From the NCBI GenBank assembly GCA_900539655.1, contig UQCR01000029.1, positions 1 through 59,638 of the forward strand: a stretch of 59,638 bases of DNA. The letters are read 5' to 3'. The notes below the pieces were generated by a model, which worked only from the letters and a program-made list of their open reading frames with translations, did no database searches and was not told the DNA's origin. The stretch comes from an uncultured Robinsoniella sp. (lineage in GTDB: Bacteria; Bacillota; Clostridia; Lachnospirales; Lachnospiraceae). The translations under genes were made by a program, and so were the position numbers. Position 1 is the first letter of the stretch. Each line of letters opens with the position of its first letter. Positions 18,877-29,500 of the stretch are shown one piece after another.

Positions 18877-20127
18877 TTAGTGTTCCGGCAGCATTTCAAC
18901 CGCTTCTTTCGGGGTTTTTTCCTTCGACACCATCTGATAAAAGCTCTTGGGTATCTGCTTTGAGATAGCAGACCATGATGGTATGGAAGTCCTTGCAACC
19001 GCTTTCTCCATCTGTTCTTCAAAGACCCGCAGCTGCTCATCCTTCTTAACTACCTTTTTGGCTTTTTTAATCTTTGCCGGCAGGGAACCTGTCTTTATAC
19101 AGAAGGACTCCATAACCTCCCCGTTCATACAGTACTGGAAAAACTTCAGAGAACCCTCTACATTTTTTCCTTTAATAAAACCTATATTTTCACCTCCGGT
19201 TATCATACTGCTTACCCGGTTTACCGGCAGTTTAGTAATTCCATAAGAGATGCCTGCCTCCTGAAGCATGGACAATATCCACGGCCCATTTTCAATCATA
19301 GCTGCTTCTCCTGCTATAAATTTTCTGGCAACGTCAATCTGTGTCAGATTGATGCATTCATTTGACATGCTTCCATCCTCCACCATGCTATCTAAGAATT
19401 CAAAAGCTTCTTTTGTCTTATCACCTCCGATTTCATCAGGGTTTTCCCCTGCTGATAAAATCCATGGCAGGATCTGGAATGCCCCCTGTTCAGAATCAAC
19501 CGCAGACATTAAAAATCCTTTGCACTCATCCACTGTGAGCTCTTTCGCCGCAAGCCTTAATTCATCCCAGGTACCAGGTGGTTCCACTCCCGCTTCTTTT
19601 AGCATCTCCTCATTATAAATTAATCCCAGATTGTTGCAGATAAAGGGAATTCCATAATATCTTCCATCGAGGCTCACTGTTTCCACTGCCGCCTTATAGT
19701 ATTCTTCTTCCAGATTCCAGGATTCTATCTGCTGGGTGATATCCTCAAATACTCCCAGACGGATAAATACCGGCATATCCGGATTATCAATGAGTACCAT
19801 ATCCGGCAGGCTCTGCTCCGTATAAGAACGGGAAAGCTGTTTGTCAAAATCGGTCATGGGGACATACTTCCAGGAGGCCCGATACTGGCTCTGTGACTGG
19901 TTGAATCCATTTACCAGATTATCCAGACCGCTTCTCTGGGCATCCGTCTCGTAATAAGACCACAAAACCAGTTCCTCCCTTGCCTTGCTTTCCTCCTGCC
20001 CGTCACTTTCCTGGTTTCCGCAGCCTGCCATCTGGACAGCCATCAGTATAATAAGAAAATAACTGCAGGCTTTTCGGCCTTTTCTATGACTGCCTGTAAT
20101 CCCCCGGTGAGACTCCGACCTCTTCAC
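18877..20127 (-). CDS. Second solute-binding lipoprotein, co-encoded with the YesM/YesN pair
   Basis: Family 1 solute-binding protein with a lipobox (MAVQMAGC) whose Cys is followed by an acidic linker; the binding domain opens ELVLWSYYETDAQRSG. It is a paralogue of the transport SBP at 17336-18697. The start is uncertain: no ATG fits well, and I chose a GTG at 20125-20127, which overlaps the response-regulator gene by 44 bases; a GTG at 20199 is also possible. Either way translation is probably coupled to the regulator. Because it is tied to the sensor genes and separated from the permeases by another promoter, it may present the sugar to the sensor kinase. It could instead be a second transport SBP. 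Confidence 0.85.
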   Translation of the reverse strand: MKRSESHRGITGSHRKGRKACSYFLIILMAVQMAGCGNQESDGQEESKAREELVLWSYYETDAQRSGLDNLVNGFNQSQSQYRASWKYVPMTDFDKQLSRSYTEQSLPDMVLIDNPDMPVFIRLGVFEDITQQIESWNLEEEYYKAAVETVSLDGRYYGIPFICNNLGLIYNEEMLKEAGVEPPGTWDELRLAAKELTVDECKGFLMSAVDSEQGAFQILPWILSAGENPDEIGGDKTKEAFEFLDSMVEDGSMSNECINLTQIDVARKFIAGEAAMIENGPWILSMLQEAGISYGITKLPVNRVSSMITGGENIGFIKGKNVEGSLKFFQYCMNGEVMESFCIKTGSLPAKIKKAKKVVKKDEQLRVFEEQMEKAVARTSIPSWSAISKQIPKSFYQMVSKEKTPKEAVEMLPEH

Positions 20128-21595
20128 GAAAAACCCTGTTAAAATACTTCGGGTCACCATATCCAACTTCATTTGCCACTTCATAGATCTTGAGCTCACT
20201 TCCTTTCAGCAGCCGTTTCGCCTGGCTGATACGAAATTTCTTAAGAAAGGTTGAAAAATTAATCCCCACCTCTTTATTAAATAAAGTACTGAGGTACTCC
20301 GGAGTAATGTCCAGACGTCTGGCCATTTCCTCCAGGGATATTACTTCCATGTAATGTTCCCGTATGTAACTGATTGCTCTGTTTACCGTATAATTACGGA
20401 TGTCTTCCTTTTTATTTACCGTCTTTGCCAGAATCTGAATAATCTTTTGAAAACAGGTCTCCAGTTCCGATAAGGTAATGGCATTACCGAGAGTCTTTAT
20501 AGGATTCTGCTCCTGTATCAGCCGATAGCCCTCCTCTGCAACCTCCTGGGAAATATTCAAAATGTAATTCACCATTTTCATATACCCTTGCCGGATATGA
20601 TAAGGTTCACATTTCTGATCCCTCATATATGACCGGAATTTATCCCCACAGCTTGTTAACTCCTCACTATCTCCCTTGCATACAGATACTTTAATCCTGT
20701 TTTCCAAAAAGACCGGATATGCAAATTCCTCCGGTATAAACAGGCTGATCTCCCTTTTCGTCAGCAAATGTGTATATCCCAATGCCATTGCATAAGAAGT
20801 AAGCTTTCGCAGCTCATTAACCTGGCTGCGCAGCTCTGTAAGGGATGAAATACTCTCGGCTGTCCACACTGCCTGTCCCTCTCTTACATTCTTTAAATAC
20901 ACTCTGTGGCTAATCCTCTTATTCCATCCTTCCATAGGATTTCCGCTCTGAATGACACACACATATTCCTGCGTACTTTCAATAAATACCATATAAATGC
21001 GGTCCTTGCCGTATTTCACCTTCATTTCTTCAAGCTGGTTTTTGCAAAATTCAACATATGCCGGATCTACATTTCCAAGATAGCCTACATACAGAAAACA
21101 GGGTGATTCCAGCTCTAATCCGCCGATATCGGCAAGGCGCTGATAATTCTCCCTGGTTTCCGCCAGGCTGCCCAGGATAATATCCCTGATATATCCCTGA
21201 GGGGTTCCTTCAATCTGCCTTTTTTCCAGATCCAGTTTTTCTTCAATCCTATCCAGTACCTCTTTTACGTCTTCCGCCGCAATAGGCTTTAACAGATAGT
21301 CATCTGCTCCCAGCGTAATTGCTTTCTTGGCATATTCAAATTCTGAATAACCGCTTAGGATTACACTGTGGCAGGCTACTTTGTCTTCCTGAATCTTCGT
21401 CAGCATTTCCAGCCCATTCATAACGGGCATTCGAATGTCGGTAATAATCAGCTCCGGACGAAGCCGGATTGCCATCTCATATCCCTCCATGCCGTTTTTT
21501 GCTTCTCCAACAATCGTGTGACCGCTCTGAGACGAGATCAGTTTTGATATTCCAACTCTGATCTTTACCTCATCTTCAACTATTAATATCCTCAT
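20084..21595 (-). CDS. YesN-type response regulator (REC plus AraC-type HTH)
   Basis: 503 residues. Receiver domain 1-120 with acidic pocket E7-D8, phospho-acceptor D53 (LIITDIRMP) and K at SDDYLLKPI-type switch. A middle region of about 250 residues has no recognised motif and is usual in this family. The C-terminal 100 residues form an AraC-type double HTH (MARRLDITPEYLSTLFNKE, then GYGDPKYFNRVFREEVG). Its start overlaps the sensor gene by 20 bases. YesM/YesN pairs switch on neighbouring glycan-uptake genes when the oligosaccharide is present. Likely targets here are the SBP-permease-GH127 operon and the GH121-like gene. Confidence 0.95.
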   Translation of the reverse strand: MRILIVEDEVKIRVGISKLISSQSGHTIVGEAKNGMEGYEMAIRLRPELIITDIRMPVMNGLEMLTKIQEDKVACHSVILSGYSEFEYAKKAITLGADDYLLKPIAAEDVKEVLDRIEEKLDLEKRQIEGTPQGYIRDIILGSLAETRENYQRLADIGGLELESPCFLYVGYLGNVDPAYVEFCKNQLEEMKVKYGKDRIYMVFIESTQEYVCVIQSGNPMEGWNKRISHRVYLKNVREGQAVWTAESISSLTELRSQVNELRKLTSYAMALGYTHLLTKREISLFIPEEFAYPVFLENRIKVSVCKGDSEELTSCGDKFRSYMRDQKCEPYHIRQGYMKMVNYILNISQEVAEEGYRLIQEQNPIKTLGNAITLSELETCFQKIIQILAKTVNKKEDIRNYTVNRAISYIREHYMEVISLEEMARRLDITPEYLSTLFNKEVGINFSTFLKKFRISQAKRLLKGSELKIYEVANEVGYGDPKYFNRVFREEVGVSPGDYRQS

Positions 21596-23417
21596 TTTCC
21601 TTCCTCATTTCATCAATAACCGGCAGGCGCAGGGTGATGACCGTTCCCAGGCCTTTTAAGCTGCTGATTGTCCAGCTGGCTTTATTTCCATAATACATAT
21701 ACATTCTTGAGAATGCATTATTCAGTCCGATACTCCTTCCATCATCAATAATCGCCCTTTTCGGGTCATTAAACTCCTGTACCTTACTTTCCGGCATGCC
21801 CACTCCGTTATCCTCTATAATAAATACAACCCCCTTCCCGTCATCTGAGAGTGAACATTCAATTCTCAATAAGCCCCCCGCCATCATTCCGTCAAACCCG
21901 TGTATAATAGAATTCTCAACAAATGGCTGCAGCAACAGCTTATACACTTTTACCTTTTCCGTATTCTTATCAATTTGCAAATTGTACGTAAATGCATCAT
22001 TAAATCTCATTTTCTGGAGGCTGATGTATTTATGAAGCCAATCTGACATTTCCCATATGGTTACCCGCTGATTGCTTTTATTTACGCTGTAACGCAGTAT
22101 GACACCCAGGTTTCTGAGCATTGTACTGATTTCATACTCTCCCTTTTCAATCGCCATCCAGTTAATGGAATCCAGGGTGTTATATAGGAAATGCGGATTA
22201 ATCTGTGCCTCAAGTGCGCGGATTTCTGCATTTTTCTGACTGTTTTGTGCCTCTTTTACCGTCGTGACCAGCTCTTTTACTTTTACGGTCATTGTATTAA
22301 AGTTACGTGCAATAATGCCGATTTCATCCTCGGTATCTGCCGGAATTACCACATCCAGATGCCCCTGCTGTACCTGCCCGATTCCTTTTAATACAGAACG
22401 TACAGAGCGGTTCAACATGTATACGGTATAGCTGATGATACAGGTCACGAAAATAACTGCCGTGGCGCCTACAATCAGAAAAATCTTCTGGGTGTTCACC
22501 AGATCCTTCAGCATATAATCTTTGTCATATACATTGTAGAATACCCATCCTGTCTGGGGATCCTTGTACTCGTTTATAGCCGTTTTTTTATCCCGCAGGA
22601 ATCCTGTTACTTTTACAAATTCCGCTACCGTAAGTCTGGGATTCATTTTCAGGGTTACAAAACTCTCATCCGGATAAGTAATGACCTGTCTGTTTTCATC
22701 CAGAATAAAGTTCAGGCTGTGCTGTGCCAGTTCCTGGTTGGCACTATCCTCCGGCTTATTGCAGATTTCCGCAAGTATCCGTTCATCAATAGACATAATA
22801 ATGGTTGCTATGCTTCCCTGTTCCAGATGATCAAAGTCAAATACCCTTTTTGACATATGGAAATAATATCCCTCTATTCCATTCTCCTGAAATTTCATGG
22901 TAGGGGAAATCACCATACTCGGTTCATCAATGCAGTCTATATAGGGCTTTGTGGCCCTTAAATCCTTATAGCCTCTCCAGAGATTATCGATTGCAGAATC
23001 TGTCTGGAAATCGGCTACCACCGAACTGCCGTCCGCACATACCAGACTGATGCACCGGATGCCCAGATTGTCATTGTTATACTGTTTCAGACAGTTGTAT
23101 GCCTTGTTGTATGCAAACGCTCTCTGATTATCCGTAATATCCATGAGGCTTTTTATACTCTCCGTCAGCTGCTCATCCGTGTACAGCTGGTATAAAAGGC
23201 TGGAATACGTCTCCATATTCAAGTGTACCCGCTCTGATATCTGGGTCAGATTACTAACCATTAACTGATCTACTTTTTCTGTCACTATATTTTTATTCAC
23301 ATAATATCCAATTAACTGTATGGACAGAATCGGTATAATTGAGCCAAACAAAAACCCGAATAACAGTTTTCTGCCAAGTGTCCAGTTATTATATCGTACT
23401 ATTATCTTCTTCAACAT
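21576..23417 (-). CDS. YesM-type sensor histidine kinase
   Basis: 613 residues. TM1 at about 19-40, an extracellular sensor of about 270 residues (dCache-like), TM2 at about 312-334, a HAMP domain (335-390), the His_kinase box with phospho-acceptor H409 (EAQINPHFLYNTLDS) and a GHKL ATPase with DNGVGMPE and the GIGLNNAFSRM-like G box (here SIGLNNAFSRM). No receiver or PAS domain. It is the sensor partner of the overlapping response regulator. The extracellular domain may contact free sugar or the sugar-loaded second binding lipoprotein encoded downstream. A terminator separates it from the GH121-like gene, so it has its own promoter. Confidence 0.95.
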   Translation of the reverse strand: MLKKIIVRYNNWTLGRKLLFGFLFGSIIPILSIQLIGYYVNKNIVTEKVDQLMVSNLTQISERVHLNMETYSSLLYQLYTDEQLTESIKSLMDITDNQRAFAYNKAYNCLKQYNNDNLGIRCISLVCADGSSVVADFQTDSAIDNLWRGYKDLRATKPYIDCIDEPSMVISPTMKFQENGIEGYYFHMSKRVFDFDHLEQGSIATIIMSIDERILAEICNKPEDSANQELAQHSLNFILDENRQVITYPDESFVTLKMNPRLTVAEFVKVTGFLRDKKTAINEYKDPQTGWVFYNVYDKDYMLKDLVNTQKIFLIVGATAVIFVTCIISYTVYMLNRSVRSVLKGIGQVQQGHLDVVIPADTEDEIGIIARNFNTMTVKVKELVTTVKEAQNSQKNAEIRALEAQINPHFLYNTLDSINWMAIEKGEYEISTMLRNLGVILRYSVNKSNQRVTIWEMSDWLHKYISLQKMRFNDAFTYNLQIDKNTEKVKVYKLLLQPFVENSIIHGFDGMMAGGLLRIECSLSDDGKGVVFIIEDNGVGMPESKVQEFNDPKRAIIDDGRSIGLNNAFSRMYMYYGNKASWTISSLKGLGTVITLRLPVIDEMRKENEDINS

Positions 23418-23537
23418 GTTTTACAGGCTCACTTTCCGCAATACTCAAATACCTTCATTTTACACTTGCTATTTAAGGGGCGCAACTTTTTTCATGATAC
23501 ATAAAATTACATATTATGCATTATTATTTTTCTACAA

Positions 23538-23567
23538 CACAAGCCAGCGTAAGAACGCTGGCTTGTG
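23538..23567 (-). terminator. Terminator of the GH121-like gene
   Basis: A perfect 13-bp stem (cacaagccagcgt with acgctggcttgtg) around the loop aaga, starting 11 bases after the stop. The downstream T content on the minus strand is modest. Confidence 0.75.
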
Positions 23568-23577
23568 ATTCTGCTTT

Positions 23578-26500
23578 TTACTTAATTACTACGCTGCTCT
23601 TCTGTCCTCTGTTTTTAAATATCTTTTTATATGCTCTCACTTTAGACTTCGGAACATTGATCACTGCCTTGGAAGAAATATTCTTCAGACAATAGCTGTA
23701 TGCATTCTTAAGTACCTTTGACTTAACATTGATGGTATTCAGCTTGGTGTCTCCATAAAATGCCTGCTGTCCAATCGCTGTCACATTTGCACCAATTGTA
23801 ATCTGCTGCAGCTTCTTGTAATTCTTAAATGATTTTTGTCCAATCTTGGTAACCTTGCATTTTACTCCCTTTAAGGTTACTGTGGATGGTACTGTTACCT
23901 TCTTAACTGACCTGCTGGAAGCTCCTACTACCATTACGGTTGCTTTTCCTGCTGTAGGATTGGTAACTTGGTACCTCAGTCCCTTATATGTCAGGATCTG
24001 GCCTTTCTTCAGTGCAGGTACTACCGGTTTCGGTATTTCTACAGGTTTCATTTCCAGTGCTGTAGCCGCTGACATCAGTCTGGATGCTGCCTGGTCAATC
24101 TGATCCTGTGTAGCATTGGCATTATTTAGAACTGCTGCTGCCGCTGACACTGCATCCTTTAACGCTTTGGCACTATTGTCTGTGTATTTGCCGGTATCAA
24201 GCCCAGCATATGCATGATAAAGTACCTTTAATGTTGTTGTATCTGTAGTAACCGTTGGTTCTTCCGGATTTTCCGGTTCTTCTGGTTTTACTGGTTCTAA
24301 TGTCAATTCTGCCACTGCCTGAGCTAATGCGGATGCTGCCTGGTCTACTGCTGCCTGCTCTGCATCTTTGTTATTCAGTACCTCTTCTGCACCCTGAAGT
24401 GCTGCGAGGAATGCATCGGTGCTTTCCTTTGTATACTTAGCGGTATCAATGCCTGTATATGCATTGTAGAGTATACTCAGTACGGAGAAGTCTACCTCAA
24501 CTTCCGGTTCCTCCGGATCTTCCGGCATTACTGCAAGTGCAGTCGCTGCTGACAGAAGATTTGCTACGGAATTGTCAACTTCTTCCTGTGTTGCATTTTC
24601 TTTTCCAATTACCGTCTGCAGACTGCCTAATGCTTGTGTAAATGCTGCTGCACTTTCCTGGGTATATCCGGAAAGATTTAGGTCTTTGTAAGCACCGTAT
24701 AATGCTTTTGCTAATGATTTATCAATTACCGGTTTCGGTTCTTCCACTTTTTTCTCAAGTCCTGCAAGAGCTACCAGTAATTCTGATTCTGCTGCTGCTG
24801 CTTCCACTTTGGTTGCATTTTCTTTTTTGATAACTGCTGCTGCATTTTCCAGTGCAGTCTTCAATACGCCTGCGCTTGCTTCTGTATAATTGGTCATATC
24901 CATCTGTGAAACGGCATTGTACAGGGACTGTAACTGTGTCAGATCCGCCAGAATACTTTCCAGCTGTGCAATTGCTTCTGCAAGTTTGCCAATCTGCTCA
25001 TCTACTGCATCCTGATCTGCATTCACATCTTCATAAACTACTTTTGCTTCTGTAATAGCTGCCTGTAATACAGCAAAGCTTTCTTCTGTATAACCATCTG
25101 CAATGTAAGCCTCTGCTGTTTCCAGAGCCTGCTGCAAGGCACTCTTATCTACATTGCTGTCAAACTCTGTATAAAGCTCATTGACCTTGTCGCTGTTAAC
25201 CGCACCATTGTAGATTCTCAGGTCATCCAGCTCCAGATTGGTCGGATATTGTGCATCATTGCTGTAACCATTCTTACCGACACGGTTTACTGCTGACTCT
25301 GATCCGGTAATTGTCTGAGGATCACCCAGTTTTGTAACTTTCTGTTCCTGTCCGTTCTTATAAATCTTACCTGTCTTGCTGTCTGAATCCCAGGTCACTG
25401 CAATGTGCGTCCATTCATTCAACGGAAGGAAATCGTTAGGATTCTGTGCAACATAGAATGCATTAAATCCATCCACTACGAAGAATGAGGAGTATTGATC
25501 ACCTACCGGATAATTCGTATAGAATCCTTTGCCATTGTAGGAGGATTCATCTTTTGCCCATATCAGGGAGTTGTTTCCTGTTATCTCTCCTGTACGTTTA
25601 AACCAATAGGAGATTGTGATATCCTTGGTAGCGAGATTTGCACCTGCCGGGATTTCAAATGAGGTATCATCTCCATCAAATTTAAGTGCATCGCCGCTCT
25701 TTCCTTCAACAAAATCAACATCTTCCAGCTTTGGAACCTCTACCGTGTAATTACTTGCGGATTCGTCCTTAATCTTAGTAATTTCATCCTGCTTGTCAAA
25801 GGTATAATGTAAAATAAGTTCTGCATTTTCAATCTTAACCAGTTGTGCCATTGCCGTCTTTAATGCTTCTACTGCTGCATTTACCCCTGCTTCTGTGGCA
25901 TCTTCTGCTTTCATGATTTCTTCTGCATCAGTAATTGCTTTGCTCAGCACTGCATAGCTTTCTTCCGTATACTTAGCCGGATCAAATGCCTTTGCTTCCT
26001 TCAGAGTATTCTCTAACTGAGTCTTTAATCCTACTAAACCGGATACTGCCGTATTCAGATCATCCAATGCTGTGTTAATCTGTGCCTGTGTTGCTCCGCT
26101 GTCCTTTAAGAGCTCTTCCGCTGCAGTAATTGCATCAGTTAACTTTTTAAATGATTCTGCTGTATAATCCTTAGCTGCATATGCTTTTGCTTTATTCAAT
26201 GCTTCTGACAGCTTTGTAGTATCTACCGTGGTTCCGATTACATTGACTGTCATCTTTGCTTTTGTAGTTGTGCCTTCAACATCACCTTCAACTGTAAATG
26301 TTCCTTCTGCTGCTACCTGATCTGCGGTAATCTGAGGCCATGTTACGTTTACACTGACATTGTCCTTTACGCCATTGTTATACAGTACCATAACGGTCTT
26401 CGGCATATATGGAAGATTTCCGACAAGCGTATTTACGGTGGTGTCATCCACTGTTGTAATGGTTGCCTTATCCATATCAGATCTTGCTGTGATAGTTGCC

Positions 26501-29500
26501 GTAACAAATTTACCGGTTTCCTCATTTACTCCATTAATTGTAAATTCACCGTCTGCGGCTACCTGATCCTGTGTGATAGCATCCCACAGTACTTTTACGG
26601 TTCTTAACTCTTTGTAAGAAGTTTTTGCTGTGATATCTTTAGGCATTTGAGGAATTGTACCGGTCTTTGTTCCCTTGAATACCGGAAGTATTTCTTCTAC
26701 CGGTGTGCTGTATACTTTCCAGCGGTAAATACCGGTTCCCGCTGCAGACAGCTTCATATTCAGGCGCAGTGCGGTTGTGGTTACCGGAACCATATCGATG
26801 GCGTTATACTTATTCTTCTTATTTGCATTCTGGAAATCGGTGGTCACATTAGCATCTACCCATTCACCTGCATCATTTTTATATTGCATCTGAATAGAGG
26901 ATGGCACACGTGTTCCGCCGTTATCATCATACCAGTAAATATCATTTTTATAGATATTCACAGCCTCTTTCCAGGTGTACTGTACCCAGTGGGTTGATCC
27001 CGTTCCGCCTGAAACACCCCAGTTGCCCCAGCCTTTACCTGTACCGCCAGCGGATTTTGTAGGCTCAAATGATGTGTTATTTATGCCATCCAGTTTTTCC
27101 CAGCTTGCTGTATAATCGGAGCTTGCCACAGCAGTAGGTGCAACATCAATATCTGCCTGTGTATCTGCCTTTTTAATCTCTACGGACAGTTCTTTTACAG
27201 TTTGCTTTTCCCCGTCGTCCGCCGTGAATCTTACTTTGTAAGTTCCTTCTTCGGAACCGATTAAAGAAGTATTCAAGGCTTTTTCATCGCTTAAATAAGC
27301 AGATGCCGTATCAGATGGTTTTTCGGTTACTTCCCATTTATAAGTAAGTGTCTTATCATATGGCAATCCATCATCTGTACACTGTGCTGTCAGAGATGCT
27401 TTCATGTTCTCCAGCTTCTCTGTATTTACTTTCACCGTTACATCCGGTGCCTGGTTTTCTACTTCCGGACGGTCTCCGCCCTCTTTAAATAACTGGACTT
27501 CTGTAACTGCCGTATATCGTCCCGGCTGGTTCGTTACGGTTACCCGTACTTTGTCTGTGGTTATTTCTTTAAATTTGTCTTCGTTGTAATTTGCCCTTGG
27601 AATTGCAGGAGTCCTGTTCTGGTTTTCTGCATGCTTCCATGCACTGCCGTCCCAGTATTCCAGCGTGTATTTTGTCGGTTCTGCATACCCTCCGCTTTGA
27701 CGGTCATTGTAGAAATAGATATCCATCATATCGATATTCTTCTGTCCGCCTAAATCAATTACCAGAGAATCTGTTGCATTCGTACTCTGGTCATTTCCCC
27801 AGAATGGCATATTAACGGTCATTCCATCGGTTACTGCCTGGGGATCCGGAGCTGTCTCGTTCACCGCCTTTGAGGTAGTGTCACTTCCATCTGCACGGTG
27901 CTTCTCTGCCCATGTTGCAGCTCTTGCTTTAGCCGGAGTATAAGATGCGGTTACAGTTGCACCTTCTGCTTCATTTGTCAAACCGTTGATACCGGATTTT
28001 TTCAGCATTTCTACGACATTACTGTCTGTTATGGCAACATCCATTGCTGCCGGTATCTCAGAAACAGAAGCTTTTGAAAGTACTGTAGTTTTTTCATTTT
28101 CCGGGAATTCCAGTTCGCCTGTCTTAGCGTCATATACAACGTGAACCAGATCATTTAATACAAATGCAGATTCGCCGTCGATCCATACTGCAAAACCTTC
28201 CGGTACACTGTCACCGTAATATTTATTTCCGTCCGGTTTATCCCAGCTGATTGTTATGTCCTTGCCATGATAACGGATATTATTTACCATGAAATGGTCA
28301 TAGCTGAAATCAATTGGATCCAGTTCCAGTTTTTCATCGGAACGTGGCTGTACGCCTGCCATATCTTCAATAAAGAGATAGGTATAGTTACCAAGGATAT
28401 TGTGGTAAATCCATGAACGGTAATAGGTATCTAATGTCTTGTTATCGATATTGAAGAATTCGTTATTATTTGGATAAGAGACATCTCCTCCATTGGGGTA
28501 CATATTCCATGCGCACCACTCAACCATGAGGGCAAGCATATCATCCGTTACATATTCCTGCTCTACGTCATAGGTACGCAGTGCTGCTTCATATGCTCTT
28601 GCCTGAACAGTAAAGTTAATATTCGAGAAGTTATTTGATCCCGGAAGCTGCTTATTGTGTACCTGATTCGCCGTATAATACGGGAAGATCGGGAAATCGT
28701 CTCCATTGGTAAAGGTCTTAAGTGCTTCTTTATATTTTGCAATAGATGCTTCATCCGTAGGAACTGCACCAACAGAGAAATAATTGTAGTTATTGGATTC
28801 TGTCAGTTCTACCAGATTTGGTTTGTCCGGATTATGGGACACAAAAGAGCTGGTAGGATTTACTGCACGTGTCTCAAACTTCTGGCACTGGTCACACCAG
28901 AGGTACTCCAGGATGTCACTTTGGATATTTTCAGCCAGAGTTTTCATTTCCTCTGATTTTTCAATATTTCCTAACATTCCATAGAGGTCAGAAGCAGATT
29001 GAGCAGCTGCATATACGTATGCATTTTCTCCATGTGTCTTCCAGTTTCCAATTCCTTTTACATGCATGGAAATCGTATCTGCATCGTTTCCTGTCATATA
29101 ATTATTCTGGTAATCAATCAGATAATTTTCAGGAGTCGTTGCACTTGTATGGTTGCCGTAGTGGTCAAGCTGTCCTTTGGCATCATGTTCAAAATAGTAT
29201 GCCAGGTTTTCAGCCAGTTCTGCACCGCCGCCAATAACATTAAATGCCTCTAATCCTGCGTCTGCGATATACTGTCCATAATGGTTATTCCAGTTTGAAC
29301 GGTTACCCGGATTGTCCAAAAATGCGCTGCTCTGGGAACTGTTTCCTACTGATAACAGCTGACCCAGCGGTAAGTAAGCATTTCTTAACCATTTCGTATC
29401 CTGTAAATGCATTGGCTGAGTCAATGCAATTGCATTGTTATAACCCAATACACCTTCAACCGTTACCGGGTACTGGAAGTCATATCCTGGAATATTAGCA

